A stretch of 35,068 nt of DNA, taken from assembly GCA_964534315.1 (NCBI GenBank), contig CAZHOV010000040.1:1-35068 (forward strand), given 5' to 3'. Under the pieces are notes generated by a model that searched no databases, was not told the DNA's origin, and worked only from the letters and a program-made list of their open reading frames with translations. The position numbers and the translations under genes were made by a program. Shown here piece by piece: positions 8,692 through 17,469 of the stretch (position 1 is the stretch's first letter; the number at the start of each line of letters is the position of its first letter). Origin of the DNA: CAZHOV01 sp964534315. Its GTDB lineage: Bacteria; Bacteroidota; Bacteroidia; Chitinophagales; Saprospiraceae.

Positions 8692-8726
8692 TTTATTCGT
8701 TGTTTGAACCTTAAATTTTTCTGTGC

Positions 8727-9956
8727 ATGAGCGATACTCAACGGAAAATTAAATTGCCGAAAGAGCTAACCGAAAGTCAACATATTACCCAACCTGAAAT
8801 GCTTCAGATAGAGCCCAAGAACAAAAAGCTCTACATTGGGATTCCGAAAGAAAATACCTTACAAGAAAATAGAGTTGCCCTGGTTCCTACTTCTGTAGCA
8901 TTACTCGCTGCCCATGGGCACCGGGTTGTCATAGAAAAAGGTGCCGGAGAAAAAGCTCACTATTCTGATCACCGTTTCTCTGAAGCCGGAGCGGAGATGG
9001 CCTACAGCCGGGAGCAAGTCTTTAAGGCAGACGTCATTTTGAAAGTCGCTCCTCCTACTATTGAAGAGATTGAATGGATGCATCCAGACCAGATTCTGAT
9101 TGCTCCCCTTCATTTTCCACTCGTTTCTGCTGAATACATTGAATTATTGCAGAAGAAACGAGTTACAGCATTAGCCATGGAATATATTAAGGATGAAATC
9201 GGGAGCTTTCCTGTCGTCCGTATTATGAGTGAAATGGCCGGGAAACGAGCTATGCTGACCGCTGCGGAACTGCTGACTGTCAATGGAGGGGGCAGAGGGG
9301 TGTTGCTCGGGGGAGTATCAGGGGTTCCTCCTGCAAAGGTGGTCATACTGGGTGCGGGCGTGGTTGGAGAATTTGCAACCAAAGTAGCGCTGGGCCTTGG
9401 AGCAGAAGTCCGGATATTTGACAATAATATTTACAAACTGATGCGGCTCCAAAATCGAGTCGGCCAGGCACTCAATACGTCTAGTCTCAATCCTTTCCAA
9501 TTGGAAAAGGAATTGATTCAATCGGACGTTGCCATAGGGGCTATTCACTCCAAAACAGGCAGGACTCCGGTGATCGTTAGTGAGGAAATGGTGACCAATA
9601 TGAAAGCCGGATCGGTTATCGTCGATGTGAGTATTGATCAGGGGGGATGTTTTGCTACTTCCGAAGTAACGACGCATGAAAAACCTATATTTGAAAAACA
9701 CGATATTATCCACTATTGCGTCCCCAATATTGCCGCACAAATTCCAAAGACAGCCTCTATTGCAGTAAGCAATATAATGACCCCAATATTGTTGAAAGCA
9801 GGAACGTTTGGCGGGGTGGCCAGTCTTATTCGGTATGATCTGGGCTTGAGAAATGGCGTTTACACCTATAAAGGAGCTTTAACCAACGAATTTTTGGGAA
9901 GGCGATTTAGAATCAAATCAACCGATTTGAGTTTATTGATCACATCTGATTTATAG
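8727..9956 (+). CDS. ald: Alanine dehydrogenase
   Basis: Protein of 409 aa of the alanine dehydrogenase / NAD(P) transhydrogenase alpha family, which oxidatively deaminates L-alanine to pyruvate with NAD+. The N-domain has IGIPKENTLQENRVALVP and GHRVVIEKGAG. The ILIAPLHFPLV strand includes the conserved His. The Rossmann motif is VVILGAGVVGEFATKVALGLGAEVRIFD, and the C-terminal part contains VIVDVSIDQGGCFATSE and YCVPNIAAQIPKTAS. The N-terminus carries about 35 extra residues relative to compact family members, a pattern I recall from Bacteroidota copies. It probably forms an operon with tsaE 35 nt upstream. A hairpin terminator lies 13 nt after the stop. Confidence 0.9.
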   Translation: MSDTQRKIKLPKELTESQHITQPEMLQIEPKNKKLYIGIPKENTLQENRVALVPTSVALLAAHGHRVVIEKGAGEKAHYSDHRFSEAGAEMAYSREQVFKADVILKVAPPTIEEIEWMHPDQILIAPLHFPLVSAEYIELLQKKRVTALAMEYIKDEIGSFPVVRIMSEMAGKRAMLTAAELLTVNGGGRGVLLGGVSGVPPAKVVILGAGVVGEFATKVALGLGAEVRIFDNNIYKLMRLQNRVGQALNTSSLNPFQLEKELIQSDVAIGAIHSKTGRTPVIVSEEMVTNMKAGSVIVDVSIDQGGCFATSEVTTHEKPIFEKHDIIHYCVPNIAAQIPKTASIAVSNIMTPILLKAGTFGGVASLIRYDLGLRNGVYTYKGALTNEFLGRRFRIKSTDLSLLITSDL

Positions 9957-9969
9957 AATAAATAAAAAA

Positions 9970-9993
9970 GCAAACTGCCGTCCGGCAGCTTGC
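9970..9993. terminator. Bidirectional intrinsic terminator between ald and the SPFH gene
   Basis: Stem GCAA-A-CTGCCG / CGGCAG-C-TTGC with a 2-nt loop and a single A-C mismatch, 13 nt after the ald stop. On the minus strand it is followed by CTTTTTTATT, a good U-tract for the SPFH gene reading leftward. On the plus strand the tail CTCTTT is weaker. Confidence 0.65.
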
Positions 9994-10008
9994 CTCTTTA
10001 AAGAATAT

Positions 10009-10119
10009 GGTTCTTTGACAAAAATTGTGGAAAATGGAATTTCAAAATAATATTCTTTTCAGCCACAAGAGCATTCAAAGATTATTATTTTTCATTCCAC
10101 ACAATTTGCCAAAGAACGA
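10009..10119. repeat. Inverted pair of boxA-like repeats in convergent intergenic region
   Basis: The left arm, GGTTCTTTGACAAAAATTG (10009-10027) followed by GTGG and GGAAT, is mirrored by the right arm at 10088-10119, which reads GTTCTTTGGCAAATTGTGTG on the minus strand. The right arm recurs at 34652-34683 with 30 of 32 bases identical. Both sites are gaps between convergent genes. GTTCTTTGACA resembles the boxA antitermination element of rrn leaders; that link is inference. Confidence 0.6.
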
Positions 10120-10130
10120 AGAATATTATA

Positions 10131-10952
10131 TTATTGGCCTCCTAGTATTAGCGGCAAGCCGCCACCACCTTCTCCGCCTACAATCACTACTTTTGAATTG
10201 GGAGATTGAGCCAATTCCAGCGTTGCTTCAATACCTTTATCGCGCAAAATTTTGTCAGACAAACTAGCGGTCAAAATTTTGTTCGCATCGGCTTTCGCCT
10301 GGGCTTCAATAATTTTTCGTTGGGCCTCTTTGCGCTCCTGTTGAAGTAAGTATTCATACTTCTCTGATTTTTGCTCTGCTTCCAGCTTATCCTCGATTGC
10401 TGCCCGTACTTTTTGAGGCAATTGAATATCGCGAATCAGCGTTGCTCTCAATTCTACATAATTATTTACGAGATTAGTCTCCAGGTCCGACTGAATTAGT
10501 TTTTGCACCTCATCTCTTCGAGTAGAGTACAACTCTTCCGGCGTAAACTGACCGACAATCTTTCTTACTGAAGATCTGACTTCAGGGCGAACGAGTGAAT
10601 TGAGGTACTCGATACCAAATTTTCCGTGCAAATCACCGATCTTTAAATACATCGGGTTTACACGCACGGTCACATCTACAGAAATTTCCAAACCATTGCT
10701 GGAAAGTATTGTCATTTCTTCTTCTATTTGCTTCTCTCGGACATCGTATACATACATCATATTCCACGGTGCAATAATATGAAAACCGGGACTGTAAATA
10801 TTCTCTTTATCTAATCCCCCACTAAATCGCTTAAACAGTACGCCCCGTTCACCAGCTTCGATTGTCAGAAAGGTACTGCTGGAAATAAATAATAATACGA
10901 TAAAGACAAAAAACCCAATGACCCCGTAAGTGATTAATTTTGACTGTTTCAT
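10131..10952 (-). CDS. SPFH/Band 7 prohibitin-family membrane protein
   Basis: Protein of 273 aa with one N-terminal transmembrane helix (about residues 8-28). The SPFH domain follows (about 30-200): TIEAGERGVLFKRFSGGL, SPGFHIIAPW, VYDVREKQIEEEM, ISVDVTVRVNP, and VRPEVRSSVRKIVGQFTPEELYSTRRDEVQ. Next is a charged coiled coil (about 205-240, EAEQKSEKYEYLLQQERKEAQRKIIEAQAKAD). The layout matches bacterial prohibitin homologues related to HflK/HflC, which form large ring-like membrane scaffolds and modulate the FtsH protease (family knowledge). The C-terminus ends in an unusual Gly-rich stretch, GGEGGGGLPLILGGQ. It is a monocistronic gene converging on ald. An HflC name would be too specific. Confidence 0.88.
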   Translation of the reverse strand: MKQSKLITYGVIGFFVFIVLLFISSSTFLTIEAGERGVLFKRFSGGLDKENIYSPGFHIIAPWNMMYVYDVREKQIEEEMTILSSNGLEISVDVTVRVNPMYLKIGDLHGKFGIEYLNSLVRPEVRSSVRKIVGQFTPEELYSTRRDEVQKLIQSDLETNLVNNYVELRATLIRDIQLPQKVRAAIEDKLEAEQKSEKYEYLLQQERKEAQRKIIEAQAKADANKILTASLSDKILRDKGIEATLELAQSPNSKVVIVGGEGGGGLPLILGGQ

Positions 10953-11170
10953 TTTTTTATGTTTTGATTTTTAATGTTCTTTTAAAGATAATGTATCGTT
11001 CAAGAAATTAAGGAAATAAATTGATTACTACACTTTCTAATTTCCCTAAGTTACAATTTTAACATATTCCAAACTAATCGGTTCGCAGTTTTCTATAAAA
11101 TGACAAGAAAATAGGACGGAGAAAGGCAGGTTTCCCGGTTTCAAGGGTATCTAGGTATCCGGGTTTCTAA

Positions 11171-11303
11171 TGGGAAATAGGAATATTGGAGAATAGGAAA
11201 GTGGGAATATTGGAAAGTAGGAAAGTAGGAAAATGGGAAAATAGGAATATTGGAAAATAGGAATATTGGAGAATAGGAATATTGGAGAATAGGAAAGTGG
11301 GAG
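11171..11303. repeat. Purine-rich minisatellite of TAGGAA/TGGGAA/TATTGGA units
   Basis: About 133 bp made of 7-9-nt variants on one theme: TAGGAATAT, TGGAGAA, TAGGAAAG, TGGGAATAT, TGGAAAA. All pyrimidines other than T are absent from the array. Related stretches occur at 14516-14556 and within the hairpin at 31222-31269. Confidence 0.9.
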
Positions 11304-11316
11304 TTAGGGGGCTCTG

Positions 11317-11369
11317 TCTTGTCCTCCGGTCCTATGGTTGTCTGGTCCTCTGGTTGTCCGGTTGTCTTG
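11317..11369. repeat. Degenerate GTCCTCYGGTTGTC repeat
   Basis: GTCTTGTCCTCCGGTCCTATG, GTTGTCTGGTCCTCTG and GTTGTCCGGTTGTCTTG follow one another as imperfect repeats of a GTC-C-T-C-Y-G-G-T theme. They lie directly between the purine-rich minisatellite and the DUF2279 gene, within its probable promoter region. Confidence 0.7.
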
Positions 11370-11404
11370 AAAATTTCTTAACTTCACTCTGTATTTAGAC
11401 TTTT

Positions 11405-12391
11405 ATGAAACCAGGCCTTTTTTCTCTTATTCTTTTGTTCCTTTTTCCTTGTTCCTTGCTAAAGTCGCAAGATACCCTGGGGTTATTCAAGCCTGCACCG
11501 ACCTTTCACAAAGAACGGTTCTGGATTTTGACCACTACAGGTGCCGTATCTTACACTGGTGTAGTGATCGGCTTAAATGAATTATGGTATGCTGATTTTG
11601 AGCGATCAGGTTTTCAATTTTTTAACGACTGGAACGAATGGAATGACATGGATAAGATGGGGCACCTGCTTACCACTTATGCGGAAAGTTATTGGATGTA
11701 CAAAGGGTTGCGTTGGACAGGAGTTGAAAGGAAAAAGGCTATCTGGGCAGGTGCAGGATTAGGAATGTTGTTTCAAAGCACCATAGAGGTTATGGACGCC
11801 TATTCTGCCAAATGGGGTTTTTCGGTAGCAGATATGGGATTTAACCTGTTGGGGGCTTCTGCTTTTGTGGGACAGGAATTGGCCTGGCAGGAACAACGAA
11901 TCATATTCAAATTTTCAACCCATTTCAAATCTTATCCTCATACGCTAGCCAAAGCTGATGCGGAAGCGCCCGATCATACCGTCCACCAAAGGGCCAAAGC
12001 GCTGTTTGGTTCCTCTTATGTAGAACGATCTTTAAAGGATTACAATGCGCAAACCATCTGGACTTCCGTCAACATCCATGCATTTATTCCAAATAAAAAT
12101 AATAAGTTTCCAAAATGGCTGAATATGGCTTTTGGCTACGGGGCGGAGAATATGTTTGGCGGTTTTGAAAACCGCTGGGAAGCAGATGGGCATGCTTACT
12201 ATTTGAACAAGGACCAATTTCCAAGATACCACCAGTTTTTTCTTTCACCCGATATTGACCTTAGCAGAATAAAGGTGAAAAGCCCTTTTCTAAAAACACT
12301 ATTAGGCGCTTTAAATGTAATAAAAATTCCGGCACCAACCCTGGAATTTAACACGCAGCAGAATTTCAGATTGCACTGGTTCTATTTTTAG
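11405..12391 (+). CDS. DUF2279 domain-containing secreted protein
   Basis: Protein of 328 aa with a signal peptide ending near LLKSQ (about residue 22). Residues about 30-165 contain the DUF2279 (YfiM-like) pattern: RFWILTTTGAVSYTGVVIGLNELWYADF, FFNDWNEWNDMDKMGHLLTTYAESYW, GAGLGMLFQSTIEVMDAYSAKWGFSVADMGFNLLGAS. The conserved His in DKMGH and the Glu/Asp in IEVMDA are present. Hydrophobic stretches within the domain suggest membrane association, probably in the envelope. The C-terminal half (about 180-328), ending LHWFYF, is of unknown nature; the aromatic final residue would fit an outer-membrane location. Function is unknown. It is followed by a strong terminator and appears monocistronic. 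Confidence 0.8.
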   Translation: MKPGLFSLILLFLFPCSLLKSQDTLGLFKPAPTFHKERFWILTTTGAVSYTGVVIGLNELWYADFERSGFQFFNDWNEWNDMDKMGHLLTTYAESYWMYKGLRWTGVERKKAIWAGAGLGMLFQSTIEVMDAYSAKWGFSVADMGFNLLGASAFVGQELAWQEQRIIFKFSTHFKSYPHTLAKADAEAPDHTVHQRAKALFGSSYVERSLKDYNAQTIWTSVNIHAFIPNKNNKFPKWLNMAFGYGAENMFGGFENRWEADGHAYYLNKDQFPRYHQFFLSPDIDLSRIKVKSPFLKTLLGALNVIKIPAPTLEFNTQQNFRLHWFYF

Positions 12392-12454
12392 GTACTCCTA
12401 TCAATCCCAAACTATCTTAAAACTATTTCGCTATTAAAATCTATTTGGAAATGG

Positions 12455-12494
12455 CCTCGCTTCGCCTTCATAGGGCGAAGCGGGGTTTTCTTTT
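12455..12494 (+). terminator. Intrinsic terminator of the DUF2279 gene
   Basis: A 12-bp stem, CCTCGCTTCGCC / GGCGAAGCGGGG (one G-T wobble), with a 7-nt loop is followed by TTTTCTTTT, 63 nt after the stop codon. Confidence 0.88.
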
Positions 12495-12502
12495 GGAATA
12501 AA

Positions 12503-12540
12503 AAGATACTCCATTTTGCTTATTGCAAAAGGAGTACCTT
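12503..12540 (-). terminator. Intrinsic terminator of the arylsulfotransferase-like gene
   Basis: Read on the minus strand: GGTACTCC and TTTTGC pair with GCAAAA and GGAGTA across a 5-nt loop with one bulged base, followed by CTTTTTATT. It sits about 165 nt past the stop codon at 12703. Confidence 0.55.
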
Positions 12541-12702
12541 ACGATTCCCATGAAGTAGAAAGTGAAACTATTTCTTTGGTTCTAGGTATAGGAAAGTGTG
12601 ATCGTTTTCATGATTGGAGGTTTTGATGTTAAGCGTTACAAAGAATTGATTTGGAACACTCCGAAATGGTAACCCCATCATGAAAACTTTTTTTAATCAT
12701 CC

Positions 12703-14418
12703 CTAATAATGGTGGATAAGGATTTTCTTCAGGACAGCTTGCTCGTTCTCAAGATTTACTTTTACCACATAAAGGCCATTGGGCACTTCATCTACCACTC
12801 CATTTTCAATTATTTGCATAAATCTACCTCTACTATCCCATAACTCGACAGAGCGAATGGCTTTATCGGAAAGGTTTTCGATCGTTAAAAAATCGGAAAC
12901 CGGATTAGGATAAATACGCAACTGCTCATTAAGCTCTGCTAAGGAATTATCTACATCAACGGGGCCATCCAACAGGCAGGGAGTAGCTAACGGATCTATT
13001 TCAATAGGAAGACCCGGTGTAAGATCCTTATCTATAAATGCAGGATAATCTTCTCCATAACGATAGCACCGAAACGTACTATTTTGGTTGGCATTTTGCC
13101 CTTGTGGAACCGGTCCTGTATGGATTACCGGGTTAATGTATCGCCAAACGATATTTCCACTTTGGTCTACTTCTATATAATTCCCCTTATTTCCTTCACA
13201 GATCAGCGTGTTCCCATTGGGTAGGCGATGGGCGCCGGAAACATTACTCGAATAAAAATCAAACACCGGATCACTTTGGTACGACCAGGAAGGTGAGAGT
13301 GGCTCAAAAGGGGCGACCGTATCGATAAAATAGTTTCCTATACTGTCTATCGGAGGAGCGACCACTTCGATGGAAGAATGATTGCCTCCAGGCCGACCAA
13401 TTCCATTATTAAAAACCATAATTTTCCCTTCATCCGGATAGCCTGCAGGAATCCAATTTGCATCGTGCTGTCCAAATAATTGTTGGTCTTCATTACTTCC
13501 CCGGTTGTAGGCTCTTGGATTTCCCCAACGGTAAAGGATATCTCCTCCTTTTCCGGCATTTCCCCCGGTATGCCCTGCAGCTTCCTGTGTAGTCGTACTG
13601 TGATCAATAACCCAGAATTCATTAAAGGTCCGGGAACTGATGATGATCTGGTCTAATTGAGGATTATAGTCTACCGAATTGGCATGTATCCAGTCTGCAC
13701 CACCCCCGCCTCCTCCTCCATTGGAAGAAGCGGCAAAGTTGATATTTATCAATTCAGGGTGCTCAGACACCACGCCGAAATTCGCTTTGGCAGGATCAAA
13801 ATCCTGGACGACATGATCGATAAGGTGCCACTCCCAAACGATCGTACCTCCCTCGGTTCCCTCAGGTTCTACCTCAACGATATGTTCTGGCCAAAGGCCG
13901 TTGTTAGGATTTACCAGGTTCGGATTCCGGCCGTTGGCAACAGCTTCCGAGGCTGTTATTTTTTCCCAGGCAAGGATCAATACATTCCCATTAGGCAATA
14001 CCTCAAAGTCATGGTGTTGGTGGAAGGTGTCACTTGAATAAATGAAGCTCCATACTAAGTCTCCTTCCCAGTTGTACCATTCAATTTTTCCACCGGTCCC
14101 TCCATTCGGAAAATTGCTTGGTATCCTGGCTGCCCTGACCATATCACCATTCTCCAGCAAATAAGCTGCCATACCAGGTCGGTACTCACTCTCCCAACTG
14201 TTGATATACCGTCCGCAATTGTCAATCAAGTAAGTAGTATTACTTGAAATAGGAGCAAATAACGTATACCCCGGAAACGCATCTTCCGAATGCTCAAATA
14301 CCCCGACAGTTTGCTGTGCGGTAACGGAATAAGGAATATGAAATAACAACACCGACGCAAAAGACAAGGAAAAAGAAACAAGGAATGAAGCCGATGACTT
14401 CAAGAGAGAAGAATTCAT
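12703..14418 (-). CDS. Arylsulfotransferase (ASST)-like secreted protein with T9SS type A sorting domain
   Basis: Protein of 571 aa from ATG 14418. An in-frame upstream start at 14466 would give a longer, less typical leader. The signal peptide ends near VTAQQ. The body resembles the ASST beta-propeller family: DNCGRYINSWESEYRPG, LLENGDMVRAARIPS, IEWYNWEGDLVWSF, QHHDFEVLPNGNVLIL, DWIHANSVDYNP, GQHDANWIPAGYP and GAHRLPNGNTLICEGNKG. The repeated LPNGNxLI blade motif and conserved His residues fit an enzyme moving sulfate between phenolic compounds, though the acceptor is unknown. A Gly run (GGGGGGG) interrupts one blade. The last ~75 residues (LRIYPNPVSDFLTIENL, GLYVVKV, KKILIHHY) form a Por secretion/T9SS type A domain, so the protein is exported and probably anchored at the surface. 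Confidence 0.85.
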   Translation of the reverse strand: MNSSLLKSSASFLVSFSLSFASVLLFHIPYSVTAQQTVGVFEHSEDAFPGYTLFAPISSNTTYLIDNCGRYINSWESEYRPGMAAYLLENGDMVRAARIPSNFPNGGTGGKIEWYNWEGDLVWSFIYSSDTFHQHHDFEVLPNGNVLILAWEKITASEAVANGRNPNLVNPNNGLWPEHIVEVEPEGTEGGTIVWEWHLIDHVVQDFDPAKANFGVVSEHPELININFAASSNGGGGGGGADWIHANSVDYNPQLDQIIISSRTFNEFWVIDHSTTTQEAAGHTGGNAGKGGDILYRWGNPRAYNRGSNEDQQLFGQHDANWIPAGYPDEGKIMVFNNGIGRPGGNHSSIEVVAPPIDSIGNYFIDTVAPFEPLSPSWSYQSDPVFDFYSSNVSGAHRLPNGNTLICEGNKGNYIEVDQSGNIVWRYINPVIHTGPVPQGQNANQNSTFRCYRYGEDYPAFIDKDLTPGLPIEIDPLATPCLLDGPVDVDNSLAELNEQLRIYPNPVSDFLTIENLSDKAIRSVELWDSRGRFMQIIENGVVDEVPNGLYVVKVNLENEQAVLKKILIHHY

Positions 14419-14594
14419 AATCAAAATTTCGTGAAATAACATCAGCAAATATCTGAAAAATAGCACTCAACTGCTCCTTTTTCAGAAGAAAACGTCGGAA
14501 TAATACAATTTTGGGAAGATTGGAAATTAGGAGAATGGGAAAATAGGAGTATTAAAAATATCCCTCATTCAAAGTTTCCTACTTTCTTTACTTC

Positions 14595-17411
14595 TCATTC
14601 CTTAACCCTAAAATGCCTTACATTATAGGTAAAGGTCAGCATGATATAGCGTTGTAGCACTTGGGTTTCCGTATCTTCAACGAACACTTCGGTTACCTGG
14701 CGGTTGACGCTATTGTTTTCTTTAAGCAGGTCGAAGACGGAAAGGAAGAGCTCGCCACGGTCATTTTTGAACAGTTTTTTTCCGATTCCGATATTCCAAA
14801 GCACAAAATTTTGGTCAAAATCTTCGGAGAGGCCGTCGTAGAATTGATGGTTTACATCGGTTCTGAAAATAATCCCTTTACCCAATAACCAATTCAACTG
14901 GACGCTGGAATTCTGATTGAAGAACTCCGTATTTAGGTTCCCTTGTAACGTATTGGTAACTACGTTATAATTGGACTTGGAAGAAAGGGTAAAATCAACC
15001 CGGTCGCTAATATTACTGCTCAATACTAAGCCCAATCCTGCGGTGGAGTTGTTGGAAAAGTTTTCCTGTTCATCGATCAAGCCCGGTATTCGGGCATGGT
15101 TAAACGATATATTTGTGTTGAGGTTGGACTTGATCTTTCTTAAAGGAAATCCATAGGTAAGAAACACCCGGCTATCCCAGTAACCGTCCATATTTACCGG
15201 TCTGGTAAGCTGTGCTCCTTCTTCAAGCCTGAGCTCGTCAAAAATGGGAGCATCGCTCTCAGTTAGGTAGGTACTGTTCACAATGCGATTATCGGTAAAA
15301 CTTCCTCCGACAAGTGCAAAGAATACCGTAGACTTCTGAGGATTTGTATTGGAATACCTCAAAAACAATCTATGGGAATACGACTGATCCAAATCAGGAT
15401 TTCCGACAGATAATTGCAACGGGTTGGAGTTGTCGACTACATTTTGTAATTGCTCAATTGATGGCTGGTCGGTATTAGTCCGGTAGAAAATACGCAAATT
15501 ATTAGCGCGTGACTTACCATAACGGATCATTGCGAAGGGGAGGAAGGCGTCAAACTTTTGGCTTCTCTCCCCCGTTTCGATTGGTAATAGCTGCTGGTTG
15601 GTCAATTCGGCTCGTTGTACATTGGCCCGGAACATAAACATGAAATTGCGCTTGCGATAATTATACCCTGCCCCGATCGACTGGGTGAAGTACTCATTGC
15701 GAAACGTATTGGAAAGCGGTTCGTTGAGGTTGGAGTAGTCATCAGTGGCTTCGTCAAAATCAAAGGTTTCTTTGGCAGAATCATCTTCCCGGTACGACGC
15801 CCGGTAATTGGCCATGAGCATCCCCATTTTGCCAATAGGCTCGGTGTAGTAGACGCTGGCGGAACCACTCCAGCCTACGATGTCCAGATCTGATCGTTGA
15901 TCTAGGGTGTCAAATCTGGGGCGGTTTTCATAGAAACCATTTCTGGAATTCAGAAAACTTTCCCCGTTTTTATCGCTGTAAGTGGTTCCCAAATTAAATG
16001 AAAGCGTACGTCGTCGCTTCTTAAAGCGATGACGCCACAACAGGTTGTTCGAGAAATCAATACCTGACAAGTCGGAAGAATAAGTATTATCCGTTTGATT
16101 AAGCAGGGTCGCCCCCAGATTAGTCTGACCGAAAGTGGTAGAGGTTCCCTTATTTTGCTGAATACTCAGCCGGGGCCGCATGATGATCGAATTGAAAGAG
16201 TCGATATCGTACTCCAGCCTCATATTGATCCGATGATTCGTATTCTTGGTATTGGTGAAATTCTCTTCTTCATAGGTTTCGCTGACCTCCTCGTTATCGA
16301 CAAACGTCCGGTCGATCAATTCGTCTGCATCCGTATCGCTCCTATTGAAAAAATAGCTACCTGAAATTTCAAATTTCTCTCCCCACTCATCGGTATAATT
16401 CAGTCCAATAGCGTGGGTTTGGGCAATTCCGCCTTGCTGATCTACCAGAAAGTCATTAACGCTGGCACCGCCACCGCCGCGCCCACCTCGGCCACGTCCG
16501 CCGCCGCGGCCCCTAAAACCACCTCTTCGGCTATTGCTACCCACCACTCCAAGCAGATCTTCAGTAGCGAAGTTTTGTTGGTTGATGTTATTGGATTGTC
16601 CGATAAAAGAAATGCGTTGGTCTTTATTGAATAAGTTGATATTGCCACCTGCCCGGTAGCGATCTTCGTAGCCGTATCCCGCATAAACCTGACCAAACTG
16701 ACCGTTTCGCATATCTTTCCGGGTAATGATATTGATCGTTTTGCTGGTATTGCCATCATCGAATCCCGTAAACTGAGACTGGTCGCTTTGCTTGTCAAAG
16801 ATTTGAATTTTATCGATCACCTCAGCGGGTAGATTTCGTAGAGCCGCCGTAGGATCGTTCCCAAAAAACGGTCTTCCATCGACTAATACTTCTTTGACAT
16901 CTTCTCCCTGAGCCTGCACCTTTCCATTTTCGGTGGTAACGGTCGGCATTTTTTTGACCAGGTCTTCCGCATTGGCATCCGGCAAGGTCTTGAACGCATC
17001 CGCATTAAACTGGGTGGTATCGCCTTTTTGGATGGCCTGGGGAACCAGATCTTCAATTTCTACCCCTTCCAACTCGACATCGCCTTCTTTGAGAACGATG
17101 TCGCCCGCGCTCATGGGCCGACCAGTTGTGGTAATTTGTCTGGTAAACTCCCGGTAACCCAAAAAAGAAACTTTGAGCGTGTATATTCCGTCTGCAAGTT
17201 GTCGAAAACGGAAGCGTCCGGTAGGGTCGGTAACATTGGTAAATTCCTCGCCCGTATCATTGTTGGTGAGTAAAACATGGGCGCTGGCCAATGCCTGCTC
17301 ATTTTCATTAGTGACTTTCCCAAAGATCATATTGCTTTGAGCAACCACCGTAAAAGCAGTCAATAGGCTAAATCCAACAAGAAGTAGTAGCTGTTTCATA
17401 TTTTTTTTCAT
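14595..17411 (-). CDS. Outer-membrane beta-barrel protein, TonB-dependent receptor-like
   Basis: Protein of 938 aa. The signal peptide ends near TVVAQ. Residues about 28-110 are a carboxypeptidase-regulatory-like beta-sandwich (FGKVTNENEQALASAHVLL, GRFRFRQLADGIYTLKVSFLGY). Residues about 125-235 are a plug-like domain (FNADAFKTLPDANAEDLVKKMP, KEVLVDGRPFFGNDPTAALRNLPAEVIDKIQIFD). The rest is a beta-barrel with aromatic/Tyr-rich strands ending FTYNVRHFRV. This is the outer-membrane beta-barrel family (TonB receptor type) common in Bacteroidota; substrate is unknown. Residues 295-316 form an odd Arg/Gly repeat (SRRGGFRGRGGGRGRGGRGGGG) right after the first barrel strands. It is divergent from the LytS/LytTR pair. 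No SusD-like partner is nearby, so it is not a classic glycan uptake pair. Confidence 0.88.
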   Translation of the reverse strand: MKKNMKQLLLLVGFSLLTAFTVVAQSNMIFGKVTNENEQALASAHVLLTNNDTGEEFTNVTDPTGRFRFRQLADGIYTLKVSFLGYREFTRQITTTGRPMSAGDIVLKEGDVELEGVEIEDLVPQAIQKGDTTQFNADAFKTLPDANAEDLVKKMPTVTTENGKVQAQGEDVKEVLVDGRPFFGNDPTAALRNLPAEVIDKIQIFDKQSDQSQFTGFDDGNTSKTINIITRKDMRNGQFGQVYAGYGYEDRYRAGGNINLFNKDQRISFIGQSNNINQQNFATEDLLGVVGSNSRRGGFRGRGGGRGRGGRGGGGASVNDFLVDQQGGIAQTHAIGLNYTDEWGEKFEISGSYFFNRSDTDADELIDRTFVDNEEVSETYEEENFTNTKNTNHRINMRLEYDIDSFNSIIMRPRLSIQQNKGTSTTFGQTNLGATLLNQTDNTYSSDLSGIDFSNNLLWRHRFKKRRRTLSFNLGTTYSDKNGESFLNSRNGFYENRPRFDTLDQRSDLDIVGWSGSASVYYTEPIGKMGMLMANYRASYREDDSAKETFDFDEATDDYSNLNEPLSNTFRNEYFTQSIGAGYNYRKRNFMFMFRANVQRAELTNQQLLPIETGERSQKFDAFLPFAMIRYGKSRANNLRIFYRTNTDQPSIEQLQNVVDNSNPLQLSVGNPDLDQSYSHRLFLRYSNTNPQKSTVFFALVGGSFTDNRIVNSTYLTESDAPIFDELRLEEGAQLTRPVNMDGYWDSRVFLTYGFPLRKIKSNLNTNISFNHARIPGLIDEQENFSNNSTAGLGLVLSSNISDRVDFTLSSKSNYNVVTNTLQGNLNTEFFNQNSSVQLNWLLGKGIIFRTDVNHQFYDGLSEDFDQNFVLWNIGIGKKLFKNDRGELFLSVFDLLKENNSVNRQVTEVFVEDTETQVLQRYIMLTFTYNVRHFRVKE

Positions 17412-17469
17412 TTTAGGACTTTCTTCAATACACTGTAATTTAAGTTAATGAGTATTTTGAACCACCAGA

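Larger units (their letters stand above)
10953..11404. other. Gene-free interval upstream of the DUF2279 gene
   Basis: No convincing ORF is seen on either strand in this 452-bp gap. The first ~150 bp hold the upstream region of the SPFH gene (AT-rich, with TATCTTTA at 10990-10983 on minus, one base off the -7 consensus). The rest is almost entirely low-complexity repeat: GGGTTTC motifs at about 11135-11170, a GGAATATTGG minisatellite at 11171-11303, and CCTCTGGTTGTC-type repeats at about 11317-11369. Confidence 0.7.
12392..12702. other. Convergent intergenic region with terminators
   Basis: This 311-bp gap between two convergent genes holds a plus-strand terminator (12455-12492) and a minus-strand terminator (12503-12540). 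It also holds an 11-bp inverted repeat, GTTTTCATGAT at 12604-12614 and ATCATGAAAAC at 12677-12687, followed by seven T. No supported ORF was seen. The last inverted repeat has a 62-nt spacer and could bound a small transcript, but nothing else supports one. Confidence 0.6.

Noticed and set aside
9318..9740. 140-aa minus-strand ORF inside ald
   Set aside because: Fully opposite conserved alanine dehydrogenase sequence; composition typical of a shadow frame.
12604..12694. Small RNA bounded by the GTTTTCATGAT inverted repeat and T7
   Set aside because: The loop is 62 nt, the stem only 11 bp, and no promoter was found, so a small RNA cannot be supported.
14595..17411. SusC-like glycan receptor with polysaccharide utilisation locus
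   Set aside because: No SusD-like gene or glycoside hydrolase cluster lies beside it; the family match is the general outer-membrane beta-barrel type.
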